A stretch of 64,000 nucleotides of DNA from Acidimicrobiales bacterium (GCA_029245675.1 JAQWOV010000020.1:1-64000); one strand, 5' to 3'; positions 44,059 through 53,835 are shown, counted from the stretch's first letter. The notes: generated from the letters alone by a model not told the origin. Numbers and translations: made by a program.

Positions 44059-44063
44059 CTTGA

Positions 44064-44579
44064 ATGTTACAACCTTGGAAATCCAGCATAATAACGTCAT
44101 CGGGAATCATTCTTCTTGACCAGCTAACAAAATGGTGGGCTTTAGAACGCCTTGAGCAGGGTCAGATAGTAGAACTTTTTTGGACACTTCAATTCCGACT
44201 AGTCCGAAACACGGGGATAGCTTTTAGCCAAGGCGAGAATTTAGGCCCTGTATTTACAATCCTTATACTCTTCGTGATACTTCTCGTTATTCGACTTGGT
44301 GCTCAAATACAGTCAAAGGTTGGCAAAGTATCTGTAGGTCTTGTTATTGGGGGAGCAATAGGAAACTTAGTTGACAGAGTGTTTAGAGCAGAGGAAGGCT
44401 TCTTAAGTGGAGGAGTAGTTGATTTCGTAGATTTTCAATGGTGGCCAGTATTCAATATTGCAGATTCTGCAATAGTCGTAGGTGGGTTAATGATGTTTTG
44501 GGCCGGAATGAAATCAACAGAGCACTCTGAGGAAAAGATTGATTCTGACAGAGTAAGTACTGACTCATATGAGCAGTGA
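44064..44579 (+). CDS. lspA: lipoprotein signal peptidase (signal peptidase II)
   Basis: A 171-residue membrane aspartic protease with four helices that cleaves signal peptides of lipid-modified prolipoproteins. The catalytic aspartates are in GNLVDRV and FNIADSAI, with VRNTGIAFS as another conserved segment. It would process the lipoproteins encoded at 3413, 5013 and 19679. The C-terminus overlaps the rluD-like gene by 11 bp. Confidence 0.95.
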   Translation: MLQPWKSSIITSSGIILLDQLTKWWALERLEQGQIVELFWTLQFRLVRNTGIAFSQGENLGPVFTILILFVILLVIRLGAQIQSKVGKVSVGLVIGGAIGNLVDRVFRAEEGFLSGGVVDFVDFQWWPVFNIADSAIVVGGLMMFWAGMKSTEHSEEKIDSDRVSTDSYEQ

Positions 44580-45483
44580 ATCAATACCAGAATCTCTGCA
44601 GGGGGAACGACTTGACCGAGTAGTTGCCTTCGTCCTTGACATGAGCCGCAACCGTGCCGGAAAACTTATTGACGAAGGAAAAGTCACATTGAACGGAAAA
44701 GTGGAGCAAGCGCGATCCAGGCGGGTTCAACTTGGAGAAATTTTGAGTATTTCTCAAGAAGAGCGAGAAGATGATGATGCTCCAGAACCTGAAGAAAATA
44801 TTGAAATTCCCGTTGTCTATGAGGACGAAGAAGTGCTTGTCGTAGATAAGCCAGCAGGACTTGTGGTACATCCTGGGGCAGGAAATATGACGGGAACAAT
44901 GATCAACGGCTTACTTGCGTCATGGCCAGATTTACGTGGAATAGGTTCAAAATCTCGACCTGGGATAGTTCATCGTTTAGACCGGGGAACTTCCGGATTA
45001 TTAGTTGTGGCTAGAACTCAAAAGGCCTATGACCATCTATCGGCACAATTATCAGACCGATCAATGGGACGCTGGTATACGGCTTTGGTGTGGGGGCAAA
45101 TGGATTCAGATACAGGGTCAGTAGATGCTCCAATCGGAAGATCTAAGAAAGATCGAATCCGAATGGCTGTTATTTCTGCTGGGCGCCCAGCCAAAACAAA
45201 TTATGAAGTGACTCAAAGATGGTCAGATCCAATAGTTTCTCTGATTCGCTGCAAGTTAGAAACAGGTCGAACTCATCAAATCCGAGTACACCTTTCCGCC
45301 ATAGGGCACCCTTTAATAGGTGACGAGTTGTACGGAGGAAAGAGAAGCGCCATTAAACTTGAACGCCCTTTTCTGCACGCTACGTTCTTAGAGTTTGAAC
45401 ATCCAGCGAGAAATGAGAGAGTTTCTTTTGAAAGCGAGATACCAAGTGACCTCAAGGGGGTGCTAAAAGACTTATCGGATTAG
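44569..45483 (+). CDS. rluD: RluD-family 23S rRNA pseudouridine synthase
   Basis: A 304-residue enzyme with an N-terminal S4 RNA-binding domain ([22 protein letters not shown]) and the RluA-type catalytic domain with D138 in [15 protein letters not shown]. The [23 protein letters not shown] segment is also typical. It follows lspA, the usual actinobacterial order. RluD modifies helix 69; another RluA-type specificity cannot be excluded. The segment [16 protein letters not shown] is a long acidic linker between the two domains. Confidence 0.9.
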   Translation: MSSESIPESLQGERLDRVVAFVLDMSRNRAGKLIDEGKVTLNGKVEQARSRRVQLGEILSISQEEREDDDAPEPEENIEIPVVYEDEEVLVVDKPAGLVVHPGAGNMTGTMINGLLASWPDLRGIGSKSRPGIVHRLDRGTSGLLVVARTQKAYDHLSAQLSDRSMGRWYTALVWGQMDSDTGSVDAPIGRSKKDRIRMAVISAGRPAKTNYEVTQRWSDPIVSLIRCKLETGRTHQIRVHLSAIGHPLIGDELYGGKRSAIKLERPFLHATFLEFEHPARNERVSFESEIPSDLKGVLKDLSD

Positions 45484-45520
45484 TATTTAGTCGCTTTCTG
45501 AAATAACTCCTTCTCCGAAG

Positions 45521-45526
45521 TATTCT
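45521..45526 (+). promoter_or_regulatory. -10 box of a possible leaderless promoter (phosphodiesterase-like gene)
   Basis: TATTCT ends 7 nt before the ATG at 45534, with no Shine-Dalgarno in between. Confidence 0.4.
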
Positions 45527-45533
45527 TGTATAA

Positions 45534-46643
45534 ATGAAGAGCTCTGATTACATATCGCCAGTAGTCCCAGACTATGGAAGATCGTGCATAACTGAACTAG
45601 TTCCTACGCTGCTTGAAGCAGAAAAAGAACCTAGTTGGATCTCAGAAGATGTTCTAATGGCTCGTCAAGTCGTCCTCTTGGTTTTAGATGGACTTGGATG
45701 GGAGCAATTGCAAAGTCGCATTTCTGACCTTCCGACTTTCAAACAATTTAATGGAGAGTCAATAACTACTGTTGCTCCATCTACAACGGCGGCAGCTTTG
45801 ACTTCAATCACTACCGGAGTGCCACCTGGAGAGCATGGACTAATCGGGTATAGGATTCCTGTTCAAGATAAAATTTTAAACACCTTGCGTTGGTCAACAG
45901 GATCTGGTGACGCTCAGAAAGAGATCTCGCCAACGCTCTTTCAGCCTATTCAGCCATTCGGCGGTCAACGGCCGCCAGTGGTTTCTAATAAAAAGTTTCA
46001 AAATAGCGGATTCACTGCTGCTCATATGTCTGATGTCCGTCTCCACGGATACGAGAATCGAGATGAACTCATTTCTGAAACTGTGACCCTGGTCAACAAT
46101 GGAGAGCCTTTTATTTATGTTTATTGGGACGGTATAGATTTGACTGGTCATGAGTTTGGGTTTTCTGATCGCTACGAAGAAGAGCTCTTCTCGTGTGATC
46201 AGATGGTGAAAGAAATTCTTAATCGTGTAGGTCCTGAAGTGGCTCTATTTATAACAGCCGACCATGGACAAGTTTCAGTTGGAGACAATCTGGTTTCGCT
46301 TTCAAAAGAAATAACTTCTTTGATTGAGTTTCAAAGTGGAGAGCCAAGATTTCGTTGGCTGCATGCACGTCAAGGAACTAACCGAGAACTCTTTCAGGCG
46401 GCAAAAGAACAATTTGAGAACCTTGCATGGGTTGTGAGCGCCGATGATGTTATTAGTCAAGGTTGGTTCGGTCCGAAAGTTACCGAGGCGGCTCAGACTC
46501 GCTTTGGGGATGTAGCCCTAGTAGCGCGTGAGCCCGTCGCATTTTTAGATGCAGCAGAAGTGATGTCAATTGAACTGATTTGCCGTCACGGTTCTTTGAC
46601 AGCGGACGAGATGTATGTTCCTGCAATAAGCGTGGTCACGTGA
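45534..46643 (+). CDS. alkaline-phosphatase-superfamily nucleotide pyrophosphatase/phosphodiesterase-like protein
   Basis: A 369-residue metalloenzyme. The first metal aspartate is in VVLLVLDGLGWEQL, the likely catalytic threonine in TVAPSTTAAALTSITTG, the second-metal D and H in DGIDLTGHEFG, and the third set in FITADHGQVSV. This pattern is that of type I phosphodiesterase/nucleotide pyrophosphatases. No signal peptide is evident, so it is probably cytoplasmic. The substrate is unknown. Actinobacteria often carry this gene near the proteasome activator or division genes, but I draw no functional link. Confidence 0.8.
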   Translation: MKSSDYISPVVPDYGRSCITELVPTLLEAEKEPSWISEDVLMARQVVLLVLDGLGWEQLQSRISDLPTFKQFNGESITTVAPSTTAAALTSITTGVPPGEHGLIGYRIPVQDKILNTLRWSTGSGDAQKEISPTLFQPIQPFGGQRPPVVSNKKFQNSGFTAAHMSDVRLHGYENRDELISETVTLVNNGEPFIYVYWDGIDLTGHEFGFSDRYEEELFSCDQMVKEILNRVGPEVALFITADHGQVSVGDNLVSLSKEITSLIEFQSGEPRFRWLHARQGTNRELFQAAKEQFENLAWVVSADDVISQGWFGPKVTEAAQTRFGDVALVAREPVAFLDAAEVMSIELICRHGSLTADEMYVPAISVVT

Positions 46644-46666
46644 CTGCAATGACCATTAAAACAGCC

Positions 46667-46672
46667 TAGAGT
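46667..46672 (+). promoter_or_regulatory. -10 box of a leaderless promoter for bpa
   Basis: TAGAGT ends exactly 6 nt before the ATG at 46679. No Shine-Dalgarno is present. Confidence 0.5.
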
Positions 46673-46678
46673 CTGAGT

Positions 46679-47167
46679 ATGGAGCCGAACAGTCAAGAAG
46701 AAACGCAACAGCCCGAGGTTTTGGACTCAAGTTCACACACTGAAGACTCAGCAGAGTTAGAAATTTCCGAAGCAGTGGAACATCCCGCAAAAGTGATGCG
46801 GGTTGGGACAATGATGAAACAACTTTTAGAAGAAGTCCGTTCAGCGACTCTTGACGAAGCGAGTAGGGGCAGGTTGAAAGAAATTTTTGATACTTCTGTA
46901 GAGGAAATTGGATCTACTTTGACGGAAGACTTGAGAGAAGAACTGGATCGTCTTGTTATTCCTTTTGATGACGTGGCACCAAGCGCAGCAGAATTGCAGA
47001 TAGCTCATGCGCAATTAGTTGGATGGCTTGAGGGCTTGGTTCAGGGTATTCAAGCAACTCTTTTCGCACAACAAATGGCTGCTCAACAACAATTAGATGG
47101 CATGCGTCGAGGAGAAATTGGACCAGCTGGACCTGTTCCTGGGGATCAGCATGGCAACTACTTGTAA
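46679..47167 (+). CDS. bpa: bacterial proteasome activator (Bpa/PafE-like)
   Basis: A 162-residue protein matching the Bpa (PafE, Rv3780) family. A disordered acidic N-terminus (about 1-38) precedes a helical bundle with VMRVGTMMKQLLEEVR and AELQIAHAQLVGWLEGL followed by VQGIQATLFAQQM. The C-terminus ends GNYL, close to the GQYL motif that docks into the alpha ring of the 20S proteasome. Bpa makes a ring that opens the proteasome without ATP. Its presence implies a proteasome elsewhere in this genome. Confidence 0.88.
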   Translation: MEPNSQEETQQPEVLDSSSHTEDSAELEISEAVEHPAKVMRVGTMMKQLLEEVRSATLDEASRGRLKEIFDTSVEEIGSTLTEDLREELDRLVIPFDDVAPSAAELQIAHAQLVGWLEGLVQGIQATLFAQQMAAQQQLDGMRRGEIGPAGPVPGDQHGNYL

Positions 47168-47200
47168 AAAAGGCATATGGGCATCCGCATAATGTCTTTT
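47168..47200 (+). terminator. probable terminator between bpa and dnaE
   Basis: AAAAGGCAT (47168-47176) pairs with ATGTCTTTT (47192-47200) over 9 bp with one G-U pair, with a GC-rich loop. A-rich and T-rich ends could let it work in either direction. It starts right after the bpa stop. Confidence 0.5.
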
Positions 47201-47238
47201 CTATCACCAAGAGATAATTCGTTTCCTAGGCAGCGCTA

Positions 47239-50200
47239 ATGACATCTTCGTTTACTCACTTACATGTACACACTGAATATTCAATGTTGGATGGCGCGTC
47301 ACGTATATCCGACTTGGTTGCTGCTGCCGCTGCTGACGGACAGAAAGCTTTGGGAATTACAGACCATGGCAACATGTATGGAATTTTAGATTTCTATCAA
47401 GCTTGTCGTGACCAAGGAGTAAAACCAATTCTGGGAACCGAGGCCTACATGGCTTATGAATCAAGAGAGGAAAGGCCAGCGCGTACAGGTCGCCTTGATG
47501 ATTCTGGCGGCGAAACCATTAAAGGAAGGAAGCTTTACTACCACTTGACTCTTTTGGCTGAAAATCAAACTGGATACAAAAATTTAATCCAAGTTGCTAG
47601 TCGCGCTTTTATGGAAGGCTATTACTACAAGCCGAGAGTGGACTGGGAGGTCCTTTCTGAACATAGCGAAGGCTTAATAGCAACTTCTGGATGCCTAGGT
47701 GGACAGGTATTACAAGCTCTACTAGCGGACAACTATGAAGATGCAAAAGCGAAAGCCGCACGATTTCAGGACATCTTCGGCAAAGACAATTTTTTTATGG
47801 AGCTACAGGATCATGAAATACCTGAACAAAAGAAAACTAATCCACAGTTAATTCAAATAGGTCGAGAGATTGGCGCTCCACTGTTGGCGACTAATGACAG
47901 TCATTACACGCATCAGCATGACGCTGAAAGCCATGACGCTCTTTTATGTGTTCAAACTAATGCTCTCATGAGTGACCCAAATCGTTTCAAGTTTTCCGGG
48001 GATCAACATTACTTGAAGAGTGCATTAGAAATGAGAAATTTATTTTCCGAAATTCCTGAAGCATGTGACAACACATTATGGATAGCAGAGAGAGCAAATG
48101 TAGAAATTGAATTTGGGAATCCACAGCTTCCCGACTTTCCAATTCCAGAAACGTTTTCTGACGAATCCGAATATTTACGACATCTGACTTTAGAAGGAGC
48201 TAAAAGTCGTTGGGGCGAGAAATTCTCTGATGAAGTTGGTGACAGGCTGACTTATGAATTAGAGGTAATAAAAGGCTCGGGATTCTCTTCTTACTTCTTA
48301 ATTACTTGGGACCTCATAAGATATGCACGTGAGAGGGAGATACGAGTAGGTCCGGGGCGAGGCAGTGCAGCGGGTTGTGCGGTCGCTTATAGCCTGGGAA
48401 TTACAGATATTGATCCAATAAAATATGACCTGCTTTTCGAACGCTTCTTGAACCCTGGCCGCGCCTCAATGCCGGATATAGATATGGATTTCGATTCTCG
48501 GTACAGAGACGAATTAATTCGGTACGCCGCAAACAAGTACGGACGTGATCATGTAGCTCAGATCGTCACATTTTCTCAGATAAAAGCCAGAGCTGCGGTT
48601 CGAGATGCTGCACGAGTTTTAGGGTACCCATACGGGGTAGGAGACAGAGTCGCTAAAGCCATGCCTCCTTTGGTGATGGGTAGAGACACCCCGCTTGCAG
48701 CTTGTCTAGAAAAAGATGAACAACACCTAGATGGCTACAAGATGGCGAACGAACTACGAGAAATGTACAAGTTAGACAGTGATGTAAAGCGAGTAGTAGA
48801 TGTAGCACGTGGCCTTGAGGGGTTACGACGCCAAGATGGCATTCATGCTGCTGCGGTTGTGATTACTAAAGAGCCACTAACTGAGTATTTGCCGGTTCAA
48901 AGAAAGCCCGACTCAGGTCAGAATCCAGAAGATGCACCAGTTGTAACGCAGTATGAAATGCATGGAGTGGAGGATCTCGGCCTCCTGAAAATGGATTTTC
49001 TTGGCCTCAGAAATCTTGACGTGATTACCGACACGCTTGAAATCATTAGTAAAGTTCGAGGCGAAGAAGTTGATATAGATCAAGTTCCGCTTGACGATTC
49101 AGAGACCTTTGCTCTTCTTTCAGCGGGGGAATCAATAGGCGTTTTCCAACTCGAGTCCACTCCGATGAGGGCACTAATGAGGTCTCTAGCCCCAACGAGC
49201 TTTGAAGATGTGGCGGCTTTGGTAGCGCTTTATCGTCCAGGTCCGATGTCTGCAAACATGCATAACGATTACGCGGATCGAAAAAATAACCGCCAAGTTG
49301 TGAAGTACTTTCACGACGACGCAGAGGAGATCTTGGGAAGCACATATGGCCTAATGATTTATCAAGAGTCTGTTATGCGTGTTGCTCAAAAATTCGCAGG
49401 ATATTCCTTAGAGCAGGCTGACAATCTACGTAAAGCCTGCGGTAAAAAAGTTCGAGAGTTGATGGCTCAAGAAAAGGAAAAGTTTGTTCAAGGTTGTGAG
49501 GAAACAGGTTATGGAGCGGCCCTTGGGGAAGATCTATTTGCCATTATTGAAGGCTTCGCAGACTATGCATTCAATAAAAGTCACTCGTACGCCTATGGGT
49601 ACATCGCCTATCAGATTGCCTATTTGAAAGCCCACTATCCGGTCGAATACTTTTCTGCCTTGCTTACAAGTGTTAAGACAAATCTAGATAAAGCAGCAAT
49701 TTATCTAAACGAATGTCGTTCAATGAACATTGAAGTGGATGTTCCAGACATCAATCTCGCTCGTAGCCATTTCTATCCTGCTCAAGAGGATGCAGATAGT
49801 AAAGAGTTTACTCAGATCTCGTTTGGGCTTTCTGCAGTGAGAAACGTTGGAGAGAATTTAGTGAATCGAATACTGAAAGAAAGAGATCTTAATGGGCCAT
49901 TCCTGGATTTTTATGACTTTGCCGAACGTTGTGACTCAACTGTGCTGAATAAAAGATCTGTGGAATCACTAATCAAAGCCGGCTCATTTGACAGTTTTGG
50001 GTATCCCCGCCAGGGACTACTTGCAGCCTCAGAGTCAATAATTGACCACACATTGGCTCGGCGTAGAGAACATGAAATGGGAGTTATGTCTCTTTTCGGC
50101 GAAAGTGACGAAAGCCCTGTTTTTGATGAACGTGAGCCAATTCTCGATATTGAGTTTGACAAGATGACACGACTCGCATTTGAGAAAGAAATGCTGGGCT

Positions 50201-50781
50201 TATACATCTCGGATCATCCTTTGAAAGGAATTGAGGGAAGTTTAAGAAGAAGAACAGATATTGATATCACAGGAATCCTTGAAGAAGAAGAAGGAGCCTT
50301 CCGAACAGTTGGTGGAGTGATTTCTAACTTGGATAAAAGGTGGACTAGGGCGGGAAAACTAATGGCTTCATTCCACCTCGAAGATCTCGCTGGCTCAATT
50401 GAGGTAATGATTTTTCCGAAAACTATGGAGGAACACGGCCATAAGTTAGAAGATGATCAAATTGTGATTATTAAAGGCCGTTTAAACGAGAGAGAAGATT
50501 CTCCAAAACTATTTGCACAAGAAATTGATGTTTTTGTTCCTTCCGATGACGACGTAGTAAAACCTCTTCGAGTGAAGTTGCCATTGAACGATTCATTAGA
50601 AGATCGTATTGAAGAGTTAAAGAAACTTTTTGAAGAGCATTCCGGAGAAGCAGAAGTTTTTCTCGAGATTGGGCCTAAACAAGTACTGCGATTACCTAAC
50701 GAGTACTCCGTAGATACAACTGGAGGCTTAGTAGCAGAACTCCGAATCCTGCTTGGCATGAATTCTGTAGTCATTGGTTGA
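47239..50781 (+). CDS. dnaE: DNA polymerase III alpha subunit
   Basis: A 1180-residue replicative polymerase. The N-terminal PHP domain (THLHVHTEYSMLDGASR) comes first, then the palm with RVGPGRGSAAGCAVAY and the catalytic PDIDMDFDSRYRDELIRY. Fingers include FQLESTPMRALM and CGKKVRELMAQ. Then HhH and an OB-fold (GVISNLDKRWTRAGKLMASF). Its length is normal for the DnaE1 type. The ATG has no good Shine-Dalgarno; TAGGCA lies 6 nt upstream but lacks the final T. It is the only replication gene in the window. Confidence 0.97.
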   Translation: MTSSFTHLHVHTEYSMLDGASRISDLVAAAAADGQKALGITDHGNMYGILDFYQACRDQGVKPILGTEAYMAYESREERPARTGRLDDSGGETIKGRKLYYHLTLLAENQTGYKNLIQVASRAFMEGYYYKPRVDWEVLSEHSEGLIATSGCLGGQVLQALLADNYEDAKAKAARFQDIFGKDNFFMELQDHEIPEQKKTNPQLIQIGREIGAPLLATNDSHYTHQHDAESHDALLCVQTNALMSDPNRFKFSGDQHYLKSALEMRNLFSEIPEACDNTLWIAERANVEIEFGNPQLPDFPIPETFSDESEYLRHLTLEGAKSRWGEKFSDEVGDRLTYELEVIKGSGFSSYFLITWDLIRYAREREIRVGPGRGSAAGCAVAYSLGITDIDPIKYDLLFERFLNPGRASMPDIDMDFDSRYRDELIRYAANKYGRDHVAQIVTFSQIKARAAVRDAARVLGYPYGVGDRVAKAMPPLVMGRDTPLAACLEKDEQHLDGYKMANELREMYKLDSDVKRVVDVARGLEGLRRQDGIHAAAVVITKEPLTEYLPVQRKPDSGQNPEDAPVVTQYEMHGVEDLGLLKMDFLGLRNLDVITDTLEIISKVRGEEVDIDQVPLDDSETFALLSAGESIGVFQLESTPMRALMRSLAPTSFEDVAALVALYRPGPMSANMHNDYADRKNNRQVVKYFHDDAEEILGSTYGLMIYQESVMRVAQKFAGYSLEQADNLRKACGKKVRELMAQEKEKFVQGCEETGYGAALGEDLFAIIEGFADYAFNKSHSYAYGYIAYQIAYLKAHYPVEYFSALLTSVKTNLDKAAIYLNECRSMNIEVDVPDINLARSHFYPAQEDADSKEFTQISFGLSAVRNVGENLVNRILKERDLNGPFLDFYDFAERCDSTVLNKRSVESLIKAGSFDSFGYPRQGLLAASESIIDHTLARRREHEMGVMSLFGESDESPVFDEREPILDIEFDKMTRLAFEKEMLGLYISDHPLKGIEGSLRRRTDIDITGILEEEEGAFRTVGGVISNLDKRWTRAGKLMASFHLEDLAGSIEVMIFPKTMEEHGHKLEDDQIVIIKGRLNEREDSPKLFAQEIDVFVPSDDDVVKPLRVKLPLNDSLEDRIEELKKLFEEHSGEAEVFLEIGPKQVLRLPNEYSVDTTGGLVAELRILLGMNSVVIG

Positions 50782-50934
50782 TTTCAACAGAAGGTAATTA
50801 GAGGTTGGCAACTCAATGTCGACACGGCAGGCTGGATATCTACCTTTTTAACTTGATTAGCGCTTTATCCAAGATTGAAGAGGCACAGAAGTAGAAGCTC
50901 ATCGTTTATTGAGCAACAATCGGAGGTGGAGTCC

Positions 50935-51603
50935 ATGGCTATAGAGGTTGAGACAAAAGATTGTTCCATGCTGGGCGATGCCGAGATTGAAGAAATGGCT
51001 GCTCTGTGCGAAGAAGGAAATAATTCTTTCGGCATTGGTTTGCTTTCGAAACAAGCAGAAGCGTGGGTATTAGTAACGACTGCACGTGAAGGCGGTCGCC
51101 TGAAAGGGTTTTCATTCTCAACGCTTGAGAGAATAGGCGGGACACCAAGCGTGATAATTGGTGCTTCTTCGATACAGCCAAGTTCGCGTCGCAATACAGT
51201 GTTACGCGCCGTATTTACGGAATTGCAGAGACGTGCAGTTATGGCTTTCCCAGATGAGGACGTAGTTTTCGGATCAAGATTCAATGACCCAGGAGCACTA
51301 GAACTTTATAAACCTCTTTCCAGTTTGATTCCTCGTCCGAACCATCGGGCTTCAGGCGAAGAAAGAGCTTGGGGAAGACGATTTGTAAAGCGGTTTGGCT
51401 TATCTTCTTTGTCTTACGATGAGAAATCTTTTATGGCCATAGGTGATGGCTCGCAACCATGCGTCTTTGATCACACTTCGCTAAAACCCGAAGGTATCGT
51501 TGTGGAAACTAATGAACTATTTAAAGATTTAAACATGGAGCGAGGAGACACTGTAGTGGCTTGGGGTTGGGCCATGTCAGAGGATTTAGCAAAATTCGCT
51601 TAG
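50935..51603 (+). CDS. protein of unknown function downstream of dnaE
   Basis: A 222-residue protein when started at the ATG at 50935, which has GGAGG 8 nt upstream; the frame is open to 50875 but that part lacks a site. The middle region (KQAEAWVLVTTAREGGRLKGFSFSTLERIGGTPSVIIGASSI and RAVFTELQRRAVMAFPDEDVVFGSRF) resembles a GNAT-like or similar alpha/beta fold, and the C-terminus reads VVAWGWAMSEDLAKF. I do not recognise a family with confidence. It lies 4 bp before a nitroreductase-family gene, so they are likely cotranscribed. Confidence 0.7.
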   Translation: MAIEVETKDCSMLGDAEIEEMAALCEEGNNSFGIGLLSKQAEAWVLVTTAREGGRLKGFSFSTLERIGGTPSVIIGASSIQPSSRRNTVLRAVFTELQRRAVMAFPDEDVVFGSRFNDPGALELYKPLSSLIPRPNHRASGEERAWGRRFVKRFGLSSLSYDEKSFMAIGDGSQPCVFDHTSLKPEGIVVETNELFKDLNMERGDTVVAWGWAMSEDLAKFA

Positions 51604-51607
51604 AAAC

Positions 51608-52234
51608 TTGAAAAACGGGACTGAAAATTCTTCAAGTGTTACGCAAGTTCTAGCGGCACGTCGGAGTTGTCGTAACTATAAGGCAACACCTATTGATTCA
51701 AAAATTCTTGAGAACTTGATTGATCAAGCGAGAAGAACTCCAACAGCTGGTAATAGTCAGGGTGTTGAATTCTTAGTTCTCAATGGAGAAAAAGAAGTAG
51801 CGGCTTACTGGAATACAACCCTTGACAAGGACCGAAGAGATAATTTTCCATGGCCCGGGCTATTGCTAGCTCCAGTTTTAGTGGTTCCTTATGGAATTCC
51901 TGAGAGATACTTAAGTAGATATCAAGAAATTGATAAGAAGAAGAGTGGTCTTGGTGAAAGCATTGATGCGTGGCCTATCCCATATTGGATAGTAGATGCA
52001 GCTTCCGCATCTACAGCTTTACAACTTTTGGTAGTCGAAAGCGGAATGGCTTGCTGTTTTTTCGGTCAGTTCGAAAAAGAAGAAAAAATTTCTGAACGTT
52101 TCTCTGTTCCACAAGGAGCTCGAGCGATTGGAACTATTGCTATTGGTTGGGCTGCTGAAGAAGACCGATCAAGTATCTCAACTGCACGAGAAAGACGACC
52201 CTTAGGCGATGTCTTACATATGAGTGAGTGGTAA
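51608..52234 (+). CDS. nitroreductase family flavoprotein
   Basis: A 208-residue protein with the nitroreductase-fold opening VLAARRSCRNYKATPID and RRTPTAGNSQGVEFLVL, which bind FMN, and a central AASASTALQLLVVESGMACCFFGQF helix at the dimer interface. Start is TTG at 51608. In actinobacteria such enzymes act on F420-linked steps or quinone-like acceptors; the substrate is unknown. It lies between an unknown gene and menA. Confidence 0.8.
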   Translation: MKNGTENSSSVTQVLAARRSCRNYKATPIDSKILENLIDQARRTPTAGNSQGVEFLVLNGEKEVAAYWNTTLDKDRRDNFPWPGLLLAPVLVVPYGIPERYLSRYQEIDKKKSGLGESIDAWPIPYWIVDAASASTALQLLVVESGMACCFFGQFEKEEKISERFSVPQGARAIGTIAIGWAAEEDRSSISTARERRPLGDVLHMSEW

Positions 52235-52273
52235 ATAAGGACATTTATCCGCTATTCAATTTTAACTGGCAGA

Positions 52274-53140
52274 ATGTATAGCAATATGAACCACTGGATA
52301 CTAGGGGCGAGACCCCGAACTCTTTCAGCAGCAGTGATACCTGTAGTAGTAGGAACAGCCGCTTCCGGAGTAGGGATTATTTGGTGGCGTGCGCTTTGCG
52401 CACTTCTAGTTGCTGTATTTCTTCAAATCGCTACAAATTTTGCCAATGACTACTCTGATGGAACACGCGGAGTTGACGGCCTCGAGCGTTTAGGCCCGAA
52501 ACGTTTAGTAGGTAGCGGATTAGTCGCTCCACAACAGGTCAAAGCAGCAGCATTTCTTTTCTTCGGGCTAGCGGCGGTGGTCGGTTTCATTCTTTCAGTA
52601 GTGGTTAATCCTTGGCTATTACTTTTCGGGGTCGTAGCAATAGCAGCAGGATGGTTTTACACCGGCGGCTCTCAACCTTATGGGTACCGAGGCCTAGGCG
52701 AAATTTCTGTGTTCGTCTTTTTTGGCTTAGGAGCCACTTTAGGTAGTAGTTATGTCCAATCTGAGGAAATTACCGGCCTTGCTTTATTGGTGTCCGTATC
52801 AGTAGGCCTAATGTCATGCTCGTTGTTGGAGATAAACAACTTGCGAGACATAGCAGGAGATAAGGAGTCAGGTAAGAAGACTCTTGCGGTGATGCTGGGT
52901 GATCGCGGTACCCGAATTTTGTATGTCTTCTTCGTGGATGCTTCTTTGATAGTGGGTTCGTTAGCAGTGTTTTCTAAACCGTGGACTGTGCTGATTCTCA
53001 TGGCCGGCCTTGTCGCTTTTTCAGCAGTTAAATCTGTATTAAATGGCGCATCAGGAAAAGAATTAATACCGTTGCTTTCTCGAACGAGCCAGATTCAAAT
53101 AACTGCTGGATTTTTCTTGACGCTCGGACTTGTTGTTTAG
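52274..53140 (+). CDS. menA: 1,4-dihydroxy-2-naphthoate polyprenyltransferase
   Basis: A 288-residue UbiA-family membrane prenyltransferase with about eight helices that attaches the isoprenoid chain in menaquinone synthesis. The first Asp-rich motif is in NDYSDGTRGVD, the second in INNLRDIAGDKESGKKTLAV. WILGARPRTLSAAVIPV is the typical N-terminus. ATG 52274 or 52286. It converges on menG (4-bp overlap of ends), so the two consecutive late steps of menaquinone synthesis are encoded tail to tail. Confidence 0.9.
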   Translation: MYSNMNHWILGARPRTLSAAVIPVVVGTAASGVGIIWWRALCALLVAVFLQIATNFANDYSDGTRGVDGLERLGPKRLVGSGLVAPQQVKAAAFLFFGLAAVVGFILSVVVNPWLLLFGVVAIAAGWFYTGGSQPYGYRGLGEISVFVFFGLGATLGSSYVQSEEITGLALLVSVSVGLMSCSLLEINNLRDIAGDKESGKKTLAVMLGDRGTRILYVFFVDASLIVGSLAVFSKPWTVLILMAGLVAFSAVKSVLNGASGKELIPLLSRTSQIQITAGFFLTLGLVV

Positions 53141-53835
53141 TTTGTTGGTTTCGCCGCAGTAAGAACTTGCGCAACCCCGCTTGTTAACTTTTGTTTCTTG
53201 ATGTCAACAAATCCTGCAGATGAAAGCATTTCATTTAGTGCGTCAAATCCTGGTAAATATGCCACTGATTCTGGAAGATATTTATAAGCCTTACCATCGG
53301 AAAGAATGGATCCAAGAATTGGAACAATTTTGCCAAAGTGAAAGTTGTGCCCGAGTCTTATCAATCTATTCGAAGGTCTATCTACCTCAAGAAGAGCAAT
53401 ACGACCTCCTGGCCGTAAAACGCGATTCAATTCATTAAAGAAGGGAGGGAGGGAAACGAAATTCCTTAAAGCAAAACCACAAGTAACTCCGTCAATGGAA
53501 GCATTGTTTATTGGAAGAACTAATGCATCAGCGTTGACGAGCGGAGAAGTTGTTCTTGCAGAGGAAAGCATTCCTTGAGACAGGTCGATTCCAAAAGGTA
53601 TAAAACCTTCCTTTTTTAAATCTCTACAGAAATCTCCTGTACCGCAGGCAATATCAAGAACGATTGATTGATTTGGAAGAGATAAAGATCGAATTGACTT
53701 CCTTCTCCACTTTACGTCTAGACGAAATGTCATTAATCGATTCACGAGGTCGTATCGCGGAGCTATTCGATCAAACATTGCTGTGACGGTGGCTTCTTTT
53801 TCCTCTTCGGAAGGAAGGTTTTTTCCAACAGTCAT
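53137..53835 (-). CDS. menG: demethylmenaquinone methyltransferase
   Basis: A 232-residue SAM-dependent methyltransferase of the UbiE/MenG family. MFDRIAPRYDLVNRLMTF is the family signature, LDIACGTGDFCRDL is motif I, and NRVLRPGGRIALLEVDRP follows; the segment YLPESVAYLPG is also typical. With menA adjacent, the substrate is demethylmenaquinone. Its ATG overlaps the stop of the upstream gene by one base. Confidence 0.92.
   Translation of the reverse strand: MTVGKNLPSEEEKEATVTAMFDRIAPRYDLVNRLMTFRLDVKWRRKSIRSLSLPNQSIVLDIACGTGDFCRDLKKEGFIPFGIDLSQGMLSSARTTSPLVNADALVLPINNASIDGVTCGFALRNFVSLPPFFNELNRVLRPGGRIALLEVDRPSNRLIRLGHNFHFGKIVPILGSILSDGKAYKYLPESVAYLPGFDALNEMLSSAGFVDIKKQKLTSGVAQVLTAAKPTN

Noticed and set aside
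50790-50850. Terminator after dnaE from AAGGTA and TACCTTTTT
   Set aside because: The arms are about 50 nt apart and only 6 bp long; no stable inner structure was found.
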